A stretch of 64,000 nt of DNA from Comamonadaceae bacterium (lineage in GTDB: Bacteria; Pseudomonadota; Gammaproteobacteria; Burkholderiales; Burkholderiaceae_C), in assembly GCA_027484575.1 (NCBI GenBank), contig JAIXSQ010000007.1, forward strand, positions 62,001 to 126,000, written 5' to 3'. The translations under genes and the position numbers were made by a program. This document shows positions 46,829 to 57,215 of this stretch, piece after piece. Below the pieces are notes generated by a model, which was not told the origin of the DNA, did not search any database, and saw nothing but the letters and a program-made list of their open reading frames with translations. The number at the start of each line of letters is the position of its first letter. Position 1 is the first letter of the stretch.

Positions 46829-48367
46829 CTAACCTTGGGCAGCAAGCCGCTCAGCTTTACTTTGCAACTTGTTGAGGGCACTGAGGTAGGCCTTGGCCGA
46901 GGCGACCACGATGTCGGGGTCCGCGCCCACGCCATTGACCACCCGGCCGGCGTTCTGCAGCCGCACCGTGACCTCGCCCTGGCTCTCCGTCGACCCGCTG
47001 ATGGCGTTGACGGAATACAACACCATCTCCGCCCCGCTCTGCACATGGGCCTCGATGGCCTTGAGCGACGCGTCGACCGGGCCGTTGCCTTCGGCGGCAC
47101 CGCGCACCTCCTTGCCGGCGACGCTGAACACCACCTCGGCCTGCGGGCGCTCGCCCGTCTCGCTGTGCTGGCGCAGCGACACCAGGCGGTAGGTCTCCGC
47201 CTCCTGCGTCACGGTCTCGTCGCCGACGAGCGCGAGGATGTCTTCGTCGAAGATCTCGCTCTTGCGGTCGGCCAGTTCCTTGAACTTGGCGAAGGCCGCA
47301 TTGACCTCGGCCTCGCTGTCCAGCTGCACGCCCAGCTCCTGCAGGCGCTGCTTGAACGCGTTGCGGCCCGACAGCTTGCCCAGCACGATCTTGTTGGCGC
47401 TCCAGCCCACGTCCTCGGCGCGCATGATCTCGTAGGTGTCGCGGGCCTTGAGCACGCCGTCCTGGTGGATGCCGCTGGCATGCGCGAACGCGTTGGCGCC
47501 CACCACCGCCTTGTTCGGCTGCACCACGAAGCCGGTGGTCTGGCTGACCATGCGGCTGGCGGGCACGATGTGGCGCGTGTCGATGCCGACCTCGAGGCCG
47601 AAGTAGTCCTTGCGGGTCTTCACGGCCATCACGATCTCCTCGAGCGAGCAGTTGCCCGCGCGCTCGCCCAGGCCGTTGATCGTGCACTCGACCTGGCGCG
47701 CGCCACCGATCTTCACGCCCGCCAGCGAGTTGGCCACGGCCATGCCCAGGTCGTTGTGGCAGTGCACCGACCAGACCGCCTTGTCCGAGTTGGGGATCCG
47801 CTCGCGCAGCGTGCGGATGAACTCGCCGTACAGCTCGGGCACCGCGTAGCCCACCGTGTCGGGCACGTTGATCGTGGTGGCGCCCTCGGCGATCACGGCC
47901 TCGAGCACGCGGCACAGGAAGCCCATCTCGCTGCGGTAGCCGTCCTCGGGCGAGAACTCGATGTCGGCGCACAGGTTGCGCGCGAAGCGCACCGACTGCC
48001 TGGCCTGCTCGAGCACCTGCTCGGGCGACATGCGCAGCTTCTTTTCCATGTGCAGCGGCGAGGTCGCGATGAAGGTGTGGATGCGGGCACGGGCCGCGCC
48101 CTTGAGCGCCTCGGCGGCGCGCGCGATGTCGCGGTCGTTGGCGCGCGAGAGCGAGCAGACGGTGGAGTCCTTGATCGCGTTGGCGATCGCCTGCACGGCT
48201 TCGAAGTCGCCGTTGGAGCTGGCCGCGAAGCCGGCCTCGATCACGTCGACGCGCAGGCGCTCGAGCTGGCGCGCGATGCGCAGCTTCTCGTCCTTGGTCA
48301 TCGAGGCGCCGGGCGACTGCTCGCCGTCGCGCAGGGTGGTGTCGAAGATGATCAGCTGGTCGGCCAT
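46829..48367 (-). CDS. leuA: 2-Isopropylmalate synthase, bacterial type, 512 aa
   Basis: The enzyme condenses acetyl-CoA with 2-oxoisovalerate, the first committed leucine step. Catalytic-domain motifs are [17 protein letters not shown] at the N-terminus, the HxH metal site [15 protein letters not shown] and [17 protein letters not shown]. The C-terminal LeuA regulatory domain ([15 protein letters not shown]) is present, so leucine feedback is expected. Length is that of the usual bacterial LeuA. It follows a second, yeast-type leuA by 22 nt and is probably co-transcribed with it. Confidence 0.94.
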   Translation of the reverse strand: MADQLIIFDTTLRDGEQSPGASMTKDEKLRIARQLERLRVDVIEAGFAASSNGDFEAVQAIANAIKDSTVCSLSRANDRDIARAAEALKGAARARIHTFIATSPLHMEKKLRMSPEQVLEQARQSVRFARNLCADIEFSPEDGYRSEMGFLCRVLEAVIAEGATTINVPDTVGYAVPELYGEFIRTLRERIPNSDKAVWSVHCHNDLGMAVANSLAGVKIGGARQVECTINGLGERAGNCSLEEIVMAVKTRKDYFGLEVGIDTRHIVPASRMVSQTTGFVVQPNKAVVGANAFAHASGIHQDGVLKARDTYEIMRAEDVGWSANKIVLGKLSGRNAFKQRLQELGVQLDSEAEVNAAFAKFKELADRKSEIFDEDILALVGDETVTQEAETYRLVSLRQHSETGERPQAEVVFSVAGKEVRGAAEGNGPVDASLKAIEAHVQSGAEMVLYSVNAISGSTESQGEVTVRLQNAGRVVNGVGADPDIVVASAKAYLSALNKLQSKAERLAAQG

Positions 48368-48389
48368 GTCGGTTGCTCCTGGGAATGCG

Positions 48390-50093
48390 TCACTTGGCGG
48401 GGGCGGTCTGGGCGGCGGCGTGCCGGGCGGCGCGGGCCCGCTGCACGCCCGAGGCGATGGCCTTGAGCGAGGCGGACACGATGTTCGCGTCGATGCCCAC
48501 GCCGAACAGGGTGCGCTCGCCCACCCGCAGCTCGAGATAGGCCACGGCCTGGGCATTGGCGCCCGAGCCGATGGCGTGCTCGTGGTAGTCGAGCACCCGC
48601 ACGGTCTCGCCCAGCGCGGCCGACAGGCCCTGCACGAAGGCGTCGATGGGCCCGTTGCCCTGGCCTTCGACGGCGAGCGCGCGGCCCTCGATGGTCAGCT
48701 GCGCGCTCAGGCGGGCGACGGTGCCCTCGCCCGCCCGCGCCTGCTCCACCACCGTGTGGCTGAAGGCGGACACGCTGTCCAGCCCGTACTCGCGCACGAA
48801 CAGCGCGTGGATCTCGCGGGCGCTCAGCTCCTTGCCGCTGGCGTCCATCACGGCCTGCACGGCCTGGCTGAACGCGATCTGCAGCCGGCGCGGCAGCTCC
48901 AGGCCGTACTCGCTCTCGAGCAGGTAGGCGATGCCGCCCTTGCCCGACTGGCTGTTGACGCGGATCACCGCCTCGTAGCTGCGGCCCAGGTCCTTGGGGT
49001 CCACCGGCAGGTAGGGCATGTCCCAGATGTCGCCGTCCCTGCGGGCCGCGAAGGCCTTGCGGATCGCGTCCTGGTGCGAGCCGGAGAACGAGGTGTAGAC
49101 CAGCTCGCCCACGTACGGGTGGCGCGGGTGCACCGGCAGCTGGTTGCAGTGCTCCACGGTGCGGCGGATCTCGTCGATGTCGCCGAAGTCCAGCCCGGGA
49201 TGCACGCCCTGCGTGTACATGTTCAGCGCCACGTTCACCAGGTCGAGGTTGCCGGTGCGCTCGCCGTTGCCGAACAGGCAGCCCTCGAGCCGGTCGGCGC
49301 CGGCCATGACCGCGAACTCGCCGGCGGCCGTGCCGGTGCCGCGGTCGTTGTGCGGGTGGACCGACAGCACGATGCTGTCGCGGCGCGACAGGTGTCGGTG
49401 CATCCACTCGATCTGGTCGGCGAAGATGTTCGGGGTCGAGTGCTCCACCGTCGAGGGCAGGTTGACGATGCACCTGCGCTGCGGCGTCGGCTGCCAGACC
49501 TCGGTCACGGCGTCGACCACCCGCTTGGCGAACGGCAGTTCGGTGCCGGAGAACATCTCGGGGGAGTACTGGAACACCCACTCGGTGGCCGGCTGCTGCG
49601 CGGCCAGGTCGCGGAACAGGCGGGCATGGGTGACGGCGAGGTCCACGATGCCGTCCTCGTCCAGGCCCAGCACCACGCGGCGCATCACCGGCGCGGTGGC
49701 GTTGTACAGGTGGACGATGGCCCGCCGGGCGCCCTGCAGGGCCTCGAAGGTGCGGCGGATCAGCGGCTCGCGCGCCTGCGTGAGCACCTGGATGGTGACG
49801 TCGGCCGGGATGCGGTCCTCGTCGATCAGCTTGCGCAGGAAGTCGAACTCCACCTGCGAGGCGGACGGAAAGCCCACCTCGATCTCCTTGAAGCCGATCT
49901 TCACCAGCGCCTCGAACATCCGCAGCTTGCGGGCGATGTCCATCGGCTCGATCAGCGCCTGGTTGCCGTCGCGCAGGTCCACGCTGCACCACACCGGCGG
50001 GCGGGTGATCACCGCGTCGGGCCAGGTGCGGTCGGTCAGGCCCACGGGCCGCGAGGCGCGGTACTTGCTGGCTGGGTTGGTCAACATGGACAT
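48390..50093 (-). CDS. leuA: 2-Isopropylmalate synthase, long (yeast-like) type, 567 aa
   Basis: A distinct LeuA subfamily, with [38 protein letters not shown] at the N-terminus (given here in part), [14 protein letters not shown] for the HxH metal site and [23 protein letters not shown]. The C-terminal regulatory domain includes [13 protein letters not shown]. The start [11 protein letters not shown] at 50093 is chosen because the frame upstream runs into the leader and attenuator. It is preceded by a leucine-codon leader peptide, so transcription should respond to charged tRNA-Leu. A second leuA follows directly. Confidence 0.94.
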   Translation of the reverse strand: MSMLTNPASKYRASRPVGLTDRTWPDAVITRPPVWCSVDLRDGNQALIEPMDIARKLRMFEALVKIGFKEIEVGFPSASQVEFDFLRKLIDEDRIPADVTIQVLTQAREPLIRRTFEALQGARRAIVHLYNATAPVMRRVVLGLDEDGIVDLAVTHARLFRDLAAQQPATEWVFQYSPEMFSGTELPFAKRVVDAVTEVWQPTPQRRCIVNLPSTVEHSTPNIFADQIEWMHRHLSRRDSIVLSVHPHNDRGTGTAAGEFAVMAGADRLEGCLFGNGERTGNLDLVNVALNMYTQGVHPGLDFGDIDEIRRTVEHCNQLPVHPRHPYVGELVYTSFSGSHQDAIRKAFAARRDGDIWDMPYLPVDPKDLGRSYEAVIRVNSQSGKGGIAYLLESEYGLELPRRLQIAFSQAVQAVMDASGKELSAREIHALFVREYGLDSVSAFSHTVVEQARAGEGTVARLSAQLTIEGRALAVEGQGNGPIDAFVQGLSAALGETVRVLDYHEHAIGSGANAQAVAYLELRVGERTLFGVGIDANIVSASLKAIASGVQRARAARHAAAQTAPAK

Positions 50094-50146
50094 GGATCGT
50101 CTTTCGTCGCTTGTCGGGGGTGGGCCAGCAGCCTCGCCAAATGCAA

Positions 50147-50175
50147 ACGGCCCGCTGCTGGTGCAAACGGGCCGT
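50147..50175 (-). terminator. Attenuator hairpin of the leuA leader
   Basis: On the minus strand ACGGCCCG, a 13-nt loop and CGGGCCGT are followed by TTTGCATTT. It lies 25 nt after the leader peptide stop and 53 nt before leuA. This matches a transcription attenuator controlled by ribosome stalling on the leader. The alternative antiterminator pairing was not worked out. Confidence 0.7.
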
Positions 50176-50199
50176 CGAGATGCTCGGGATGCGCGTGCG

Positions 50200-50253
50200 C
50201 TACCGTCTCCGCCCGTGGGGGGATAGCAGTAGGGCCAGGGCAAACGAGGTCAT
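50200..50253 (-). CDS. leuL: Leucine-rich leader peptide of the leuA genes, 17 aa
   Basis: The short frame encodes [17 protein letters not shown]. Four of its first ten codons are leucine, in the run Leu-Ala-Leu-Leu-Leu, and two of them are CTA, a codon otherwise strikingly scarce in this GC-rich sequence. It begins 38 nt after the pssA stop and is followed by an attenuator-like hairpin before leuA. Leader peptides of this layout stall the ribosome when charged tRNA-Leu is low and let transcription continue. The mechanism is inferred from the arrangement. Confidence 0.82.
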   Translation of the reverse strand: MTSFALALLLSPHGRRR

Positions 50254-50290
50254 CGGCTCGCAATGTAGCACAGGTGCCCGGGGCGGCGCC

Positions 50291-51109
50291 TCAGTGGTGC
50301 AGCCCGCGCTCGTCGGGCTCCTCGGTCGAGGTGCTGATCATGCTGGTGGGCTGGCCCTTGGCCTTGCGCCACCCGTACAGCGCGTAGCCGGACAGGCCGT
50401 AGAGGCAGAACAGGACGAACAGCACCACCGGCGGGTCGATGTTGATCACGGCGATGCCCAGCGCGATCAGCACGATGGCCGCGAAGGGCACGCTCTTCTT
50501 CATCGAGACGTCCTTGAAGCTGTAGAACGGCACGTTGGTCACCATGGTCAGGCCGGCGTACAGCGCGAAGGCGAACATGACCCAGGCCACCTCGTAGCCC
50601 TTGACGTTGTAGTCGGTCATCAGCCAGATGAAGCCGGTCACCAGCGCCGCGGCCGCGGGCGAAGGCAGGCCCTGGAAGTAGCGCTTGTCGACCACCGCGG
50701 TGTTGACGTTGAAGCGCGCCAGGCGCAGCGCGGCGCAGGCGCAGTAGACGAAGGCCGCGATCCAGCCCCAGCGGCCCAGGCCCTTGAGGGCCCACTCGTA
50801 GGCGATCAGCGCGGGCGCGGCCCCGAAGGACACCATGTCGGACAGCGAATCCATCTGCTCGCCGAAGGCGCTCTGGGTGTTGGTCATGCGCGCGACCCGG
50901 CCATCGAGGCTGTCGAGGACCATCGCGATGAACACGCCCACCGCCGCCATGTCGAAGCGCTGGTTCATCGCCATGACGACAGCGTAGAAGCCACCGAACA
51001 GGGCCGCCAGGGTGAACAGGTTGGGCAGGATGTAGATGCCCTTGCGGCGCTTGCGCACCACCACGCCGTCTGCGGGCGATTCGTCGGAGTTGCCGGTGCC
51101 GTCGTGCAT
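50291..51109 (-). CDS. pssA: CDP-diacylglycerol-serine O-phosphatidyltransferase, 272 aa
   Basis: An integral membrane enzyme that makes phosphatidylserine. The CDP-alcohol phosphotransferase motif is complete: D-x2-DG-x2-AR-x8-G-x3-D-x3-D in DSLDGRVARMTNTQSAFGEQ and following DSLSD. About seven hydrophobic helices follow. Its position between ilvC and leuA is a known gene order in Burkholderiales. The ilvC terminator and a REP-like repeat lie just upstream, so pssA may need its own promoter. Confidence 0.93.
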   Translation of the reverse strand: MHDGTGNSDESPADGVVVRKRRKGIYILPNLFTLAALFGGFYAVVMAMNQRFDMAAVGVFIAMVLDSLDGRVARMTNTQSAFGEQMDSLSDMVSFGAAPALIAYEWALKGLGRWGWIAAFVYCACAALRLARFNVNTAVVDKRYFQGLPSPAAAALVTGFIWLMTDYNVKGYEVAWVMFAFALYAGLTMVTNVPFYSFKDVSMKKSVPFAAIVLIALGIAVINIDPPVVLFVLFCLYGLSGYALYGWRKAKGQPTSMISTSTEEPDERGLHH

Positions 51110-51138
51110 AAGGGCGAGAGTGTAAGGGGCGCAAAGGA

Positions 51139-51160
51139 AAGGCCGCCCGGGGGCGGCCTT
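51139..51160 (-). terminator. Intrinsic terminator downstream of ilvC
   Basis: On the minus strand AAGGCCGCC-4 nt-GGCGGCCTT runs into TTCCTTT. It lies 30 nt upstream of pssA, so it should limit read-through from the ilv genes. Confidence 0.75.
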
Positions 51161-51193
51161 GGTGGCCCGCGCCCCATGGAGGCGCGGGACTGG

Positions 51194-51213
51194 ATCCCGG
51201 CTTTCGCCGGGAT
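51194..51213. repeat. REP-like palindrome between ilvC and pssA
   Basis: ATCCCGGC-TTTC-GCCGGGAT, flanked by CTGG and GACC, is the same kind of element as the two inside cysN. It lies between the ilvC stop and the ilvC terminator. Confidence 0.85.
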
Positions 51214-51247
51214 GACCTCGCCAAGTGGCCTGCGGCCACGCGCGAGG

Positions 51248-52805
<1,558 letters not shown>

Positions 52806-52917
52806 GCTCGATTCCTCTTTTCGGTGCCCTCCCCCGTCGCCGGTAAGCGGCGGGCTCGGCAGCCGATAGATTCGTCTGGGGGATCCGCCGCGCGCGGGGC
52901 GCGGCGGGATGGGTCGC

Positions 52918-54708
52918 TCAGAGGTCCTCGGACCCCAGCAGCATCTCGGTGATGCCCTTGCCGGCCTTCACCATCGGGAACACGTTCTCCGTCGGGTCGG
53001 TGCGGAAGTCCATGAACACCGTGCGGTCCTTGAGCTTGCGCGCCTCGCGCAGGGCCGGCTCGACGTCGCGTGGGTGCTCGATCAGCATGCCCACGTGCCC
53101 GTAGGCCTCGGCCAGCTTCACGAAGTTGGGCAGCGCGTCCATGTAGCTGTGGCTGTAGCGGCCCTCGTAGTCGAGTTCCTGCCACTGGCGCACCATGCCC
53201 AGGTAGCGGTTGTTCAGCGCGATCACCTTGATCGGCGTGTTGTACTGCAGGCAGGTCGACAGTTCCTGGATGCACATCTGCACCGAGCCCTCGCCGGTCA
53301 CGCAGTACACCTCGGAGTCGGGCTTGGCCAGCTTGATGCCCATGGCGTAGGGGATGCCCACGCCCATGGTGCCCAGGCCACCCGAGTTGATCCAGCGGCG
53401 CGGCTCGTCGAACTTGTAGAACTGCGCGGCCCACATCTGGTGCTGGCCCACGTCCGAGGTGATGTACGTGTCCACGCCGCGGGTCATGTTCGACAGCGTC
53501 TCGATCACGTACTGCGGCTTGATCACCTCCTGGTTGCCGCGGTCGTAGCGCAGGCAGTCGCGCTTGCGCCACTCGTCGATCTGCGCCCACCAGGCGGCCA
53601 GCGCCTGCGGGTCGACGCGCAGCGGCGACTCCTTGACCATCGCGATCAGCTCGGCCAGCACGTCCTTGACGTCGCCGACGATCGGGATGTCCACCTTGAC
53701 CCGCTTGGAGATCGACGACGGGTCGATGTCGATGTGGATGATCTTGCGTTCGTTCTGCGCGAAGTGCTTGGGATTGCCGATCACGCGGTCGTCGAAGCGC
53801 GCGCCCACGGCCAGCAGCACGTCGCAGTGCTGCATCGCGTTGTTGGCCTCGATGGTGCCGTGCATGCCCAGCATGCCCAGGAACTTGGGGTCGTGGCCCG
53901 AGATCGCGCCCAGGCCCATCAGGGTGTTGGTGCAGGGGTAGCCGAGCAGGTCGGCCAGCTCGCGCAGCTCGCGGGTGGCCTCGCCCAGCACCACGCCGCC
54001 GCCAGTGTAGATGTACGGCCGCTTGGCCGTCAGCAGCAGCTGCAGCGCCTTGCGGATCTGGCCGCCGTGGCCCTTGCGCACCGGGTTGTACGAGCGCATC
54101 TCCACCTTGTCGGCGTAGCCGGTCCAGGCGGTCTTGTTGAAGGACACGTCCTTGGGGATGTCGACCACCACCGGCCCGGGACGGCCGCTGCGGGCGATGT
54201 GGAACGCCTTCTTCATGACGTCGGCCAGCTGCCGCACGTCCTTGACCAGGAAGTTGTGCTTGACGATGGGGCGGGTGATGCCCACGGTGTCGCACTCCTG
54301 GAACGCATCCAGGCCGATGGCCGCCACCGGCACCTGGCCGGTGATGATCACCATCGGGATGCTGTCCATGTAGGCGGTGGCGATGCCGGTGATGGCATTG
54401 GTGACGCCCGGGCCGGAGGTGACCAGGGCCACGCCCACGTCACCGGTCGCGCGGGCGTAGCCGTCGGCCGCATGCACGGCCGCCTGCTCGTGGCGCACCA
54501 GCACGTGCTGGATGGTGTCCTGCTTGTACAGCGCGTCGTAGATGTGGAGCACCGCGCCGCCAGGGTAGCCCCAGATGTACTGGACGCCCTCGGCCTGCAG
54601 GGCCTTGACCATGATCTCGGCGCCGCGGAATTCCTGCGGTGTGGAGGACGAGGGAGTGCCGGCCGTGGCGGCCGCCGCGGAGGAGATCTCCGCCTTGCTG
54701 ATTTCCAT
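52918..54708 (-). CDS. ilvB: Acetolactate synthase large (catalytic) subunit, 596 aa
   Basis: A ThDP-dependent enzyme that joins two pyruvates, or pyruvate and 2-oxobutyrate. Motifs are the catalytic glutamate region VLVRHEQAAVHAADGYARATG, the FAD-binding LGMLGMHGTIEANNAM and the ThDP motif TGEGSVQMCIQELSTCLQYN. The ATG at 54708 follows AAAGGTTGATC; residues 1-30 are a Ser/Ala/Thr-rich extension before the conserved EFRGAEIMVKALQ. It is the first gene of the ilv genes on the minus strand. Confidence 0.95.
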   Translation of the reverse strand: MEISKAEISSAAAATAGTPSSSTPQEFRGAEIMVKALQAEGVQYIWGYPGGAVLHIYDALYKQDTIQHVLVRHEQAAVHAADGYARATGDVGVALVTSGPGVTNAITGIATAYMDSIPMVIITGQVPVAAIGLDAFQECDTVGITRPIVKHNFLVKDVRQLADVMKKAFHIARSGRPGPVVVDIPKDVSFNKTAWTGYADKVEMRSYNPVRKGHGGQIRKALQLLLTAKRPYIYTGGGVVLGEATRELRELADLLGYPCTNTLMGLGAISGHDPKFLGMLGMHGTIEANNAMQHCDVLLAVGARFDDRVIGNPKHFAQNERKIIHIDIDPSSISKRVKVDIPIVGDVKDVLAELIAMVKESPLRVDPQALAAWWAQIDEWRKRDCLRYDRGNQEVIKPQYVIETLSNMTRGVDTYITSDVGQHQMWAAQFYKFDEPRRWINSGGLGTMGVGIPYAMGIKLAKPDSEVYCVTGEGSVQMCIQELSTCLQYNTPIKVIALNNRYLGMVRQWQELDYEGRYSHSYMDALPNFVKLAEAYGHVGMLIEHPRDVEPALREARKLKDRTVFMDFRTDPTENVFPMVKAGKGITEMLLGSEDL

Positions 54709-54915
54709 GATCAACCTTTCCGGTCTCGAAAACGAACAACCTTGGGGTGCCCCTTGCCAGCCCTTGTGGGGCCGCGCCAGGACTTGAAGCCCTGGACCAT
54801 GGACGGGCCGATTGCGCCGCCGGATCCGGACTCGTTTGCCTGATGACTTGCAGCGCGCATTATGGCATCCCGCAGGCAAGCCCCCGGCCAAGCGCATCCG
54901 TGCCGGTGCCATAAT
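54709..54915. promoter_or_regulatory. Divergent upstream region of ilvB and the ECF sigma gene
   Basis: CATAAT boxes occur on the minus strand at 54859-54864 (toward ilvB) and on the plus strand at 54910-54915 (toward the sigma gene), each a plausible -10 element without a clear -35. The resulting ilvB leader of about 150 nt can fold (CCAGG-CCTGG and GGGGC-GCCCC type stems). A 29-codon frame (54711-54800, minus) ends on the ilvB ribosome binding site but is not rich in branched-chain codons. No other gene is seen in 54709-54983. Confidence 0.4.
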
Positions 54916-54983
54916 CCCGCCGCGCCGACCGGGGATGCCCGCCCGCAGCGCCCCCCAGAGCCACCACCGAGGCCCCTGCCCCC

Positions 54984-55550
54984 TTGGCCACCGAACGAGA
55001 ACTCTCCGACTTCCTCAAGAGCGTCGAAAAGCGGGCCTTCAAGCGCTCGATCTACCACGTCCGCGACGAGGAAGCCGCTCTGGACATCGTGCAGGACAGC
55101 ATGATGAAGCTCGCCGAGCACTACGGCGACAAGCCGGCCGGCGAGCTGCCGATGCTGTTCCAGCGCATCCTGTCCAACTGCACCCTGGACTGGTTCCGCC
55201 GCCAGAAGACCCGCAACGCCCTGTTCTCCAACATGACCGACTTCGAGTCGGCCTCGGAGGACGGCGATTTCGACCTGCTGGAAACTCTGGAGGTCGACGA
55301 CGGCTCTCAGCAGACGGAGAGCGCCGAGGACACAACGCGGCGGGCGCAGATCTTGCGAGAGATCGAGGGCGAGATCCAGTCGCTGCCCACGCGTCAACGC
55401 GAGGCGTTCCTGATGCGTTACTGGGAAGACATGGACGTGGCCGAGACGGCAGCGGCCATGGGCTGCTCCGAAGGCAGTGTCAAGACGCACTGTTCCCGGG
55501 CGGTCCAGGCCCTCAGCAAAGCACTGAAGGCAAAAGGCATCTCACTATGA
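54984..55550 (+). CDS. ECF-type RNA polymerase sigma factor, 188 aa
   Basis: Region 2 (EEAALDIVQDSMMKLAEHYG to LDWFRRQKTRNALFSN) binds core polymerase and the -10 box, and region 4 (LPTRQREAFLMRYWEDMDVAETAAAMGCSEGSVKTHCSRAVQAL, in parts) reads the -35 box. The linker is acidic (SEDGDFDLLETLEVDDG). The start is TTG at 54984, which begins the conserved ATERELSDFLKSVEKRAF; the first in-frame ATG would remove region 2. The DUF3619 gene overlaps its stop by 4 nt and may encode its membrane regulator. Confidence 0.9.
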   Translation: MATERELSDFLKSVEKRAFKRSIYHVRDEEAALDIVQDSMMKLAEHYGDKPAGELPMLFQRILSNCTLDWFRRQKTRNALFSNMTDFESASEDGDFDLLETLEVDDGSQQTESAEDTTRRAQILREIEGEIQSLPTRQREAFLMRYWEDMDVAETAAAMGCSEGSVKTHCSRAVQALSKALKAKGISL

Positions 55551-55960
55551 ACCGCACCCCCACCGATCTGGCCCAGTCCCGGCAGCACCAGTTCGGCCGC
55601 CGTCTGGCGGCACGGCTCGATGCGGGCAGCGCCGACCTGCCCTACCACGTCACCGAACGGCTGCGCGCCGCCCGCATGCAGGCCGTGGCACAGCGCAAGC
55701 TCGCCACCGCCCAGGTGGTGGTGGGCAACGGGGGTGCAGCCAGCCTGCGCGACACCGGCGGGATGAGCCTTTGGCAGCGCCTGGCCTCGGCCCTGCCCCT
55801 GGTGGCCCTGGCCGCCGGCCTGGTCGCGATCCATGTCGAGCTCAATGACCAGCGCGCCCGCGAGCTCGCCGACGTGGACGCCGCCCTGCTCACCGACGAC
55901 CTGCCGCCGGAGGCCTATGCCGACCCCGGCTTCCTGCAGTTCCTGAAATCCGACCGCTGA
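55547..55960 (+). CDS. DUF3619-family membrane protein, candidate anti-sigma factor, 137 aa
   Basis: A cytoplasmic N-terminal part of about 75 residues with HQFGRRLAARLDAG and LPYHVTERLRAARMQAVAQ, one transmembrane helix (LPLVALAAGLVAIHVEL) and a short acidic periplasmic tail. The family is recognised (DUF3619) but its function is not established. The layout and the 4-nt overlap with the sigma gene are those of a single-pass anti-sigma factor, which is my inference. Confidence 0.8.
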   Translation: MNRTPTDLAQSRQHQFGRRLAARLDAGSADLPYHVTERLRAARMQAVAQRKLATAQVVVGNGGAASLRDTGGMSLWQRLASALPLVALAAGLVAIHVELNDQRARELADVDAALLTDDLPPEAYADPGFLQFLKSDR

Positions 55961-55974
55961 CCGACGCACCCGGC

Positions 55975-56631
55975 ATGCCCGTCCCCGGCCCGATCAAGCT
56001 CTTGGCCGCGCTGCTGCTGGCCGGTGGCGCCGCCGCCGCCCAGGCCCAGGCCCAGGGTCCGGCCGCGGCGCCCGGCACCGCCGCACCGGGCGTCCGCGCC
56101 GGGCAGCCGGCGGCCGGCCAGCCGGCCAAGCCCCGCCCCGACACCCGCCCGAGCTGGGCCGAGCTCACCGGGACGCAGCAACAGGCGCTGCGGCCATTGG
56201 CCGCCAGCTGGTCGGGCATGAGCGAGGCCCAGAAGCGCAAGTGGATCGCGCTGTCGTCCAACTACCACGCGATGCCGGCCGCCGAGCAGGCCAAGCTGCA
56301 CAGCCGCATGGCCGAGTGGGTGGCGCTGTCGCCCCAGCAGCGGGCCCAGGCGCGCCTGAACTTCGGCGAGGCCAAGGGACTGGCGCCCGACGACCGCAAG
56401 GCCAAGTGGGAGGCCTACCAGGCCCTGCCCGAAGACGAGCGGCGCAAGCTCGCGGCCGGTTCGGTCGTGCGCACCTCGCCCACGGCACCTGCCCTGCGGC
56501 CGGTGCCGCCCCAGAAGCTCGCCACGGTGCCACGCAGCGGCGGCGAGACCAAGCAGCCGCGGATCGCGACGGGCCTGTCCCCCGAGCCTCCGGCGGCCCC
56601 GGTCACCGCCACGCCCACCGGCCAGCACTGA
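55975..56631 (+). CDS. DUF3106-family secreted protein, 218 aa
   Basis: A signal peptide (LLAALLLAGGAAAAQAQA) is followed by a Pro/Ala-rich linker and a DUF3106 domain with repeated short helices: SWAELTGTQQQALRPLAASW, MSEAQKRKWIALSSNYHAMP, LSPQQRAQARLNFGEAKGL. The fold resembles the helical hairpins of periplasmic stress sensors such as CpxP/heavy-metal resistance proteins, but function is unknown. It lies 14 nt after the DUF3619 gene and so belongs to the sigma-factor unit. Confidence 0.8.
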   Translation: MPVPGPIKLLAALLLAGGAAAAQAQAQGPAAAPGTAAPGVRAGQPAAGQPAKPRPDTRPSWAELTGTQQQALRPLAASWSGMSEAQKRKWIALSSNYHAMPAAEQAKLHSRMAEWVALSPQQRAQARLNFGEAKGLAPDDRKAKWEAYQALPEDERRKLAAGSVVRTSPTAPALRPVPPQKLATVPRSGGETKQPRIATGLSPEPPAAPVTATPTGQH

Positions 56632-56639
56632 GCGCCCGC

Positions 56640-57176
56640 ATGACCGACCGGCCGGACACGCCCGGCGGCGCCATCGCGCCAGCCCTGCCCGCACCGCCCC
56701 TGGCCCGCCGCATGGCGGCCTGGCTCTACGAAGGCGTGCTGATGTTCGGCGTGGTCGTGCCGGCCGGACTGCTGTTCAGCGTGGCGACCCAGATGCGCCA
56801 CGGCCTGCAGCACCGCGCCGGCCTGATCGCCTTCCTGTTCGCCGTGCTGGCCCTGTACTTCACCTGGTTCTGGACCCGCGGCCAGACCCTGGCCATGAAG
56901 ACCTGGCACACCCGGCTCGTGGACGTGCACGGCGGCCGCGTCAGCGCCGGGCGGGCGCTGCTGCGCTACGTGCTCTGCTGGGTGTGGTTCCTGCCGCCGC
57001 TGCTCTGGCTCAAGTTCCATCCCGCCGGCAGCGGATGGACCGTGGTCGGCGCGACCCTGGCCTGGGTCGCGGCCTGGGCCCTGCTCAGCCGGCTGCACCC
57101 GCAGCGGCAGTTCCTGCACGACGTCGCGGCCGGCACCCGGCTCGTCAGCGCCCCCCCTGCCCCGCCCCGCCGCTGA
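56640..57176 (+). CDS. RDD-family membrane protein, 178 aa
   Basis: An RDD-domain inner-membrane protein: LARRMAAWLYEGVLMFGVVVPAG carries the conserved Arg, and QTLAMKTWHTRLVDVHGGRVSAGRALLRY the following conserved stretch. Four hydrophobic helices are visible. Function in the family is largely unknown (some are transport-related). It is the fourth gene of the sigma-DUF3619-DUF3106 unit, 8 nt after the previous stop. Confidence 0.85.
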   Translation: MTDRPDTPGGAIAPALPAPPLARRMAAWLYEGVLMFGVVVPAGLLFSVATQMRHGLQHRAGLIAFLFAVLALYFTWFWTRGQTLAMKTWHTRLVDVHGGRVSAGRALLRYVLCWVWFLPPLLWLKFHPAGSGWTVVGATLAWVAAWALLSRLHPQRQFLHDVAAGTRLVSAPPAPPRR

Positions 57177-57215
57177 CCCAGCCGGCGCGGCACCCGCGTG
57201 GTGGACAATCCGGGC

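Noticed and set aside
54711..54800. ilvB leader peptide of the attenuation type
   Set aside because: The 29-codon frame contains only two valines and no Leu/Ile run, so it does not fit ribosome-stalling attenuation.
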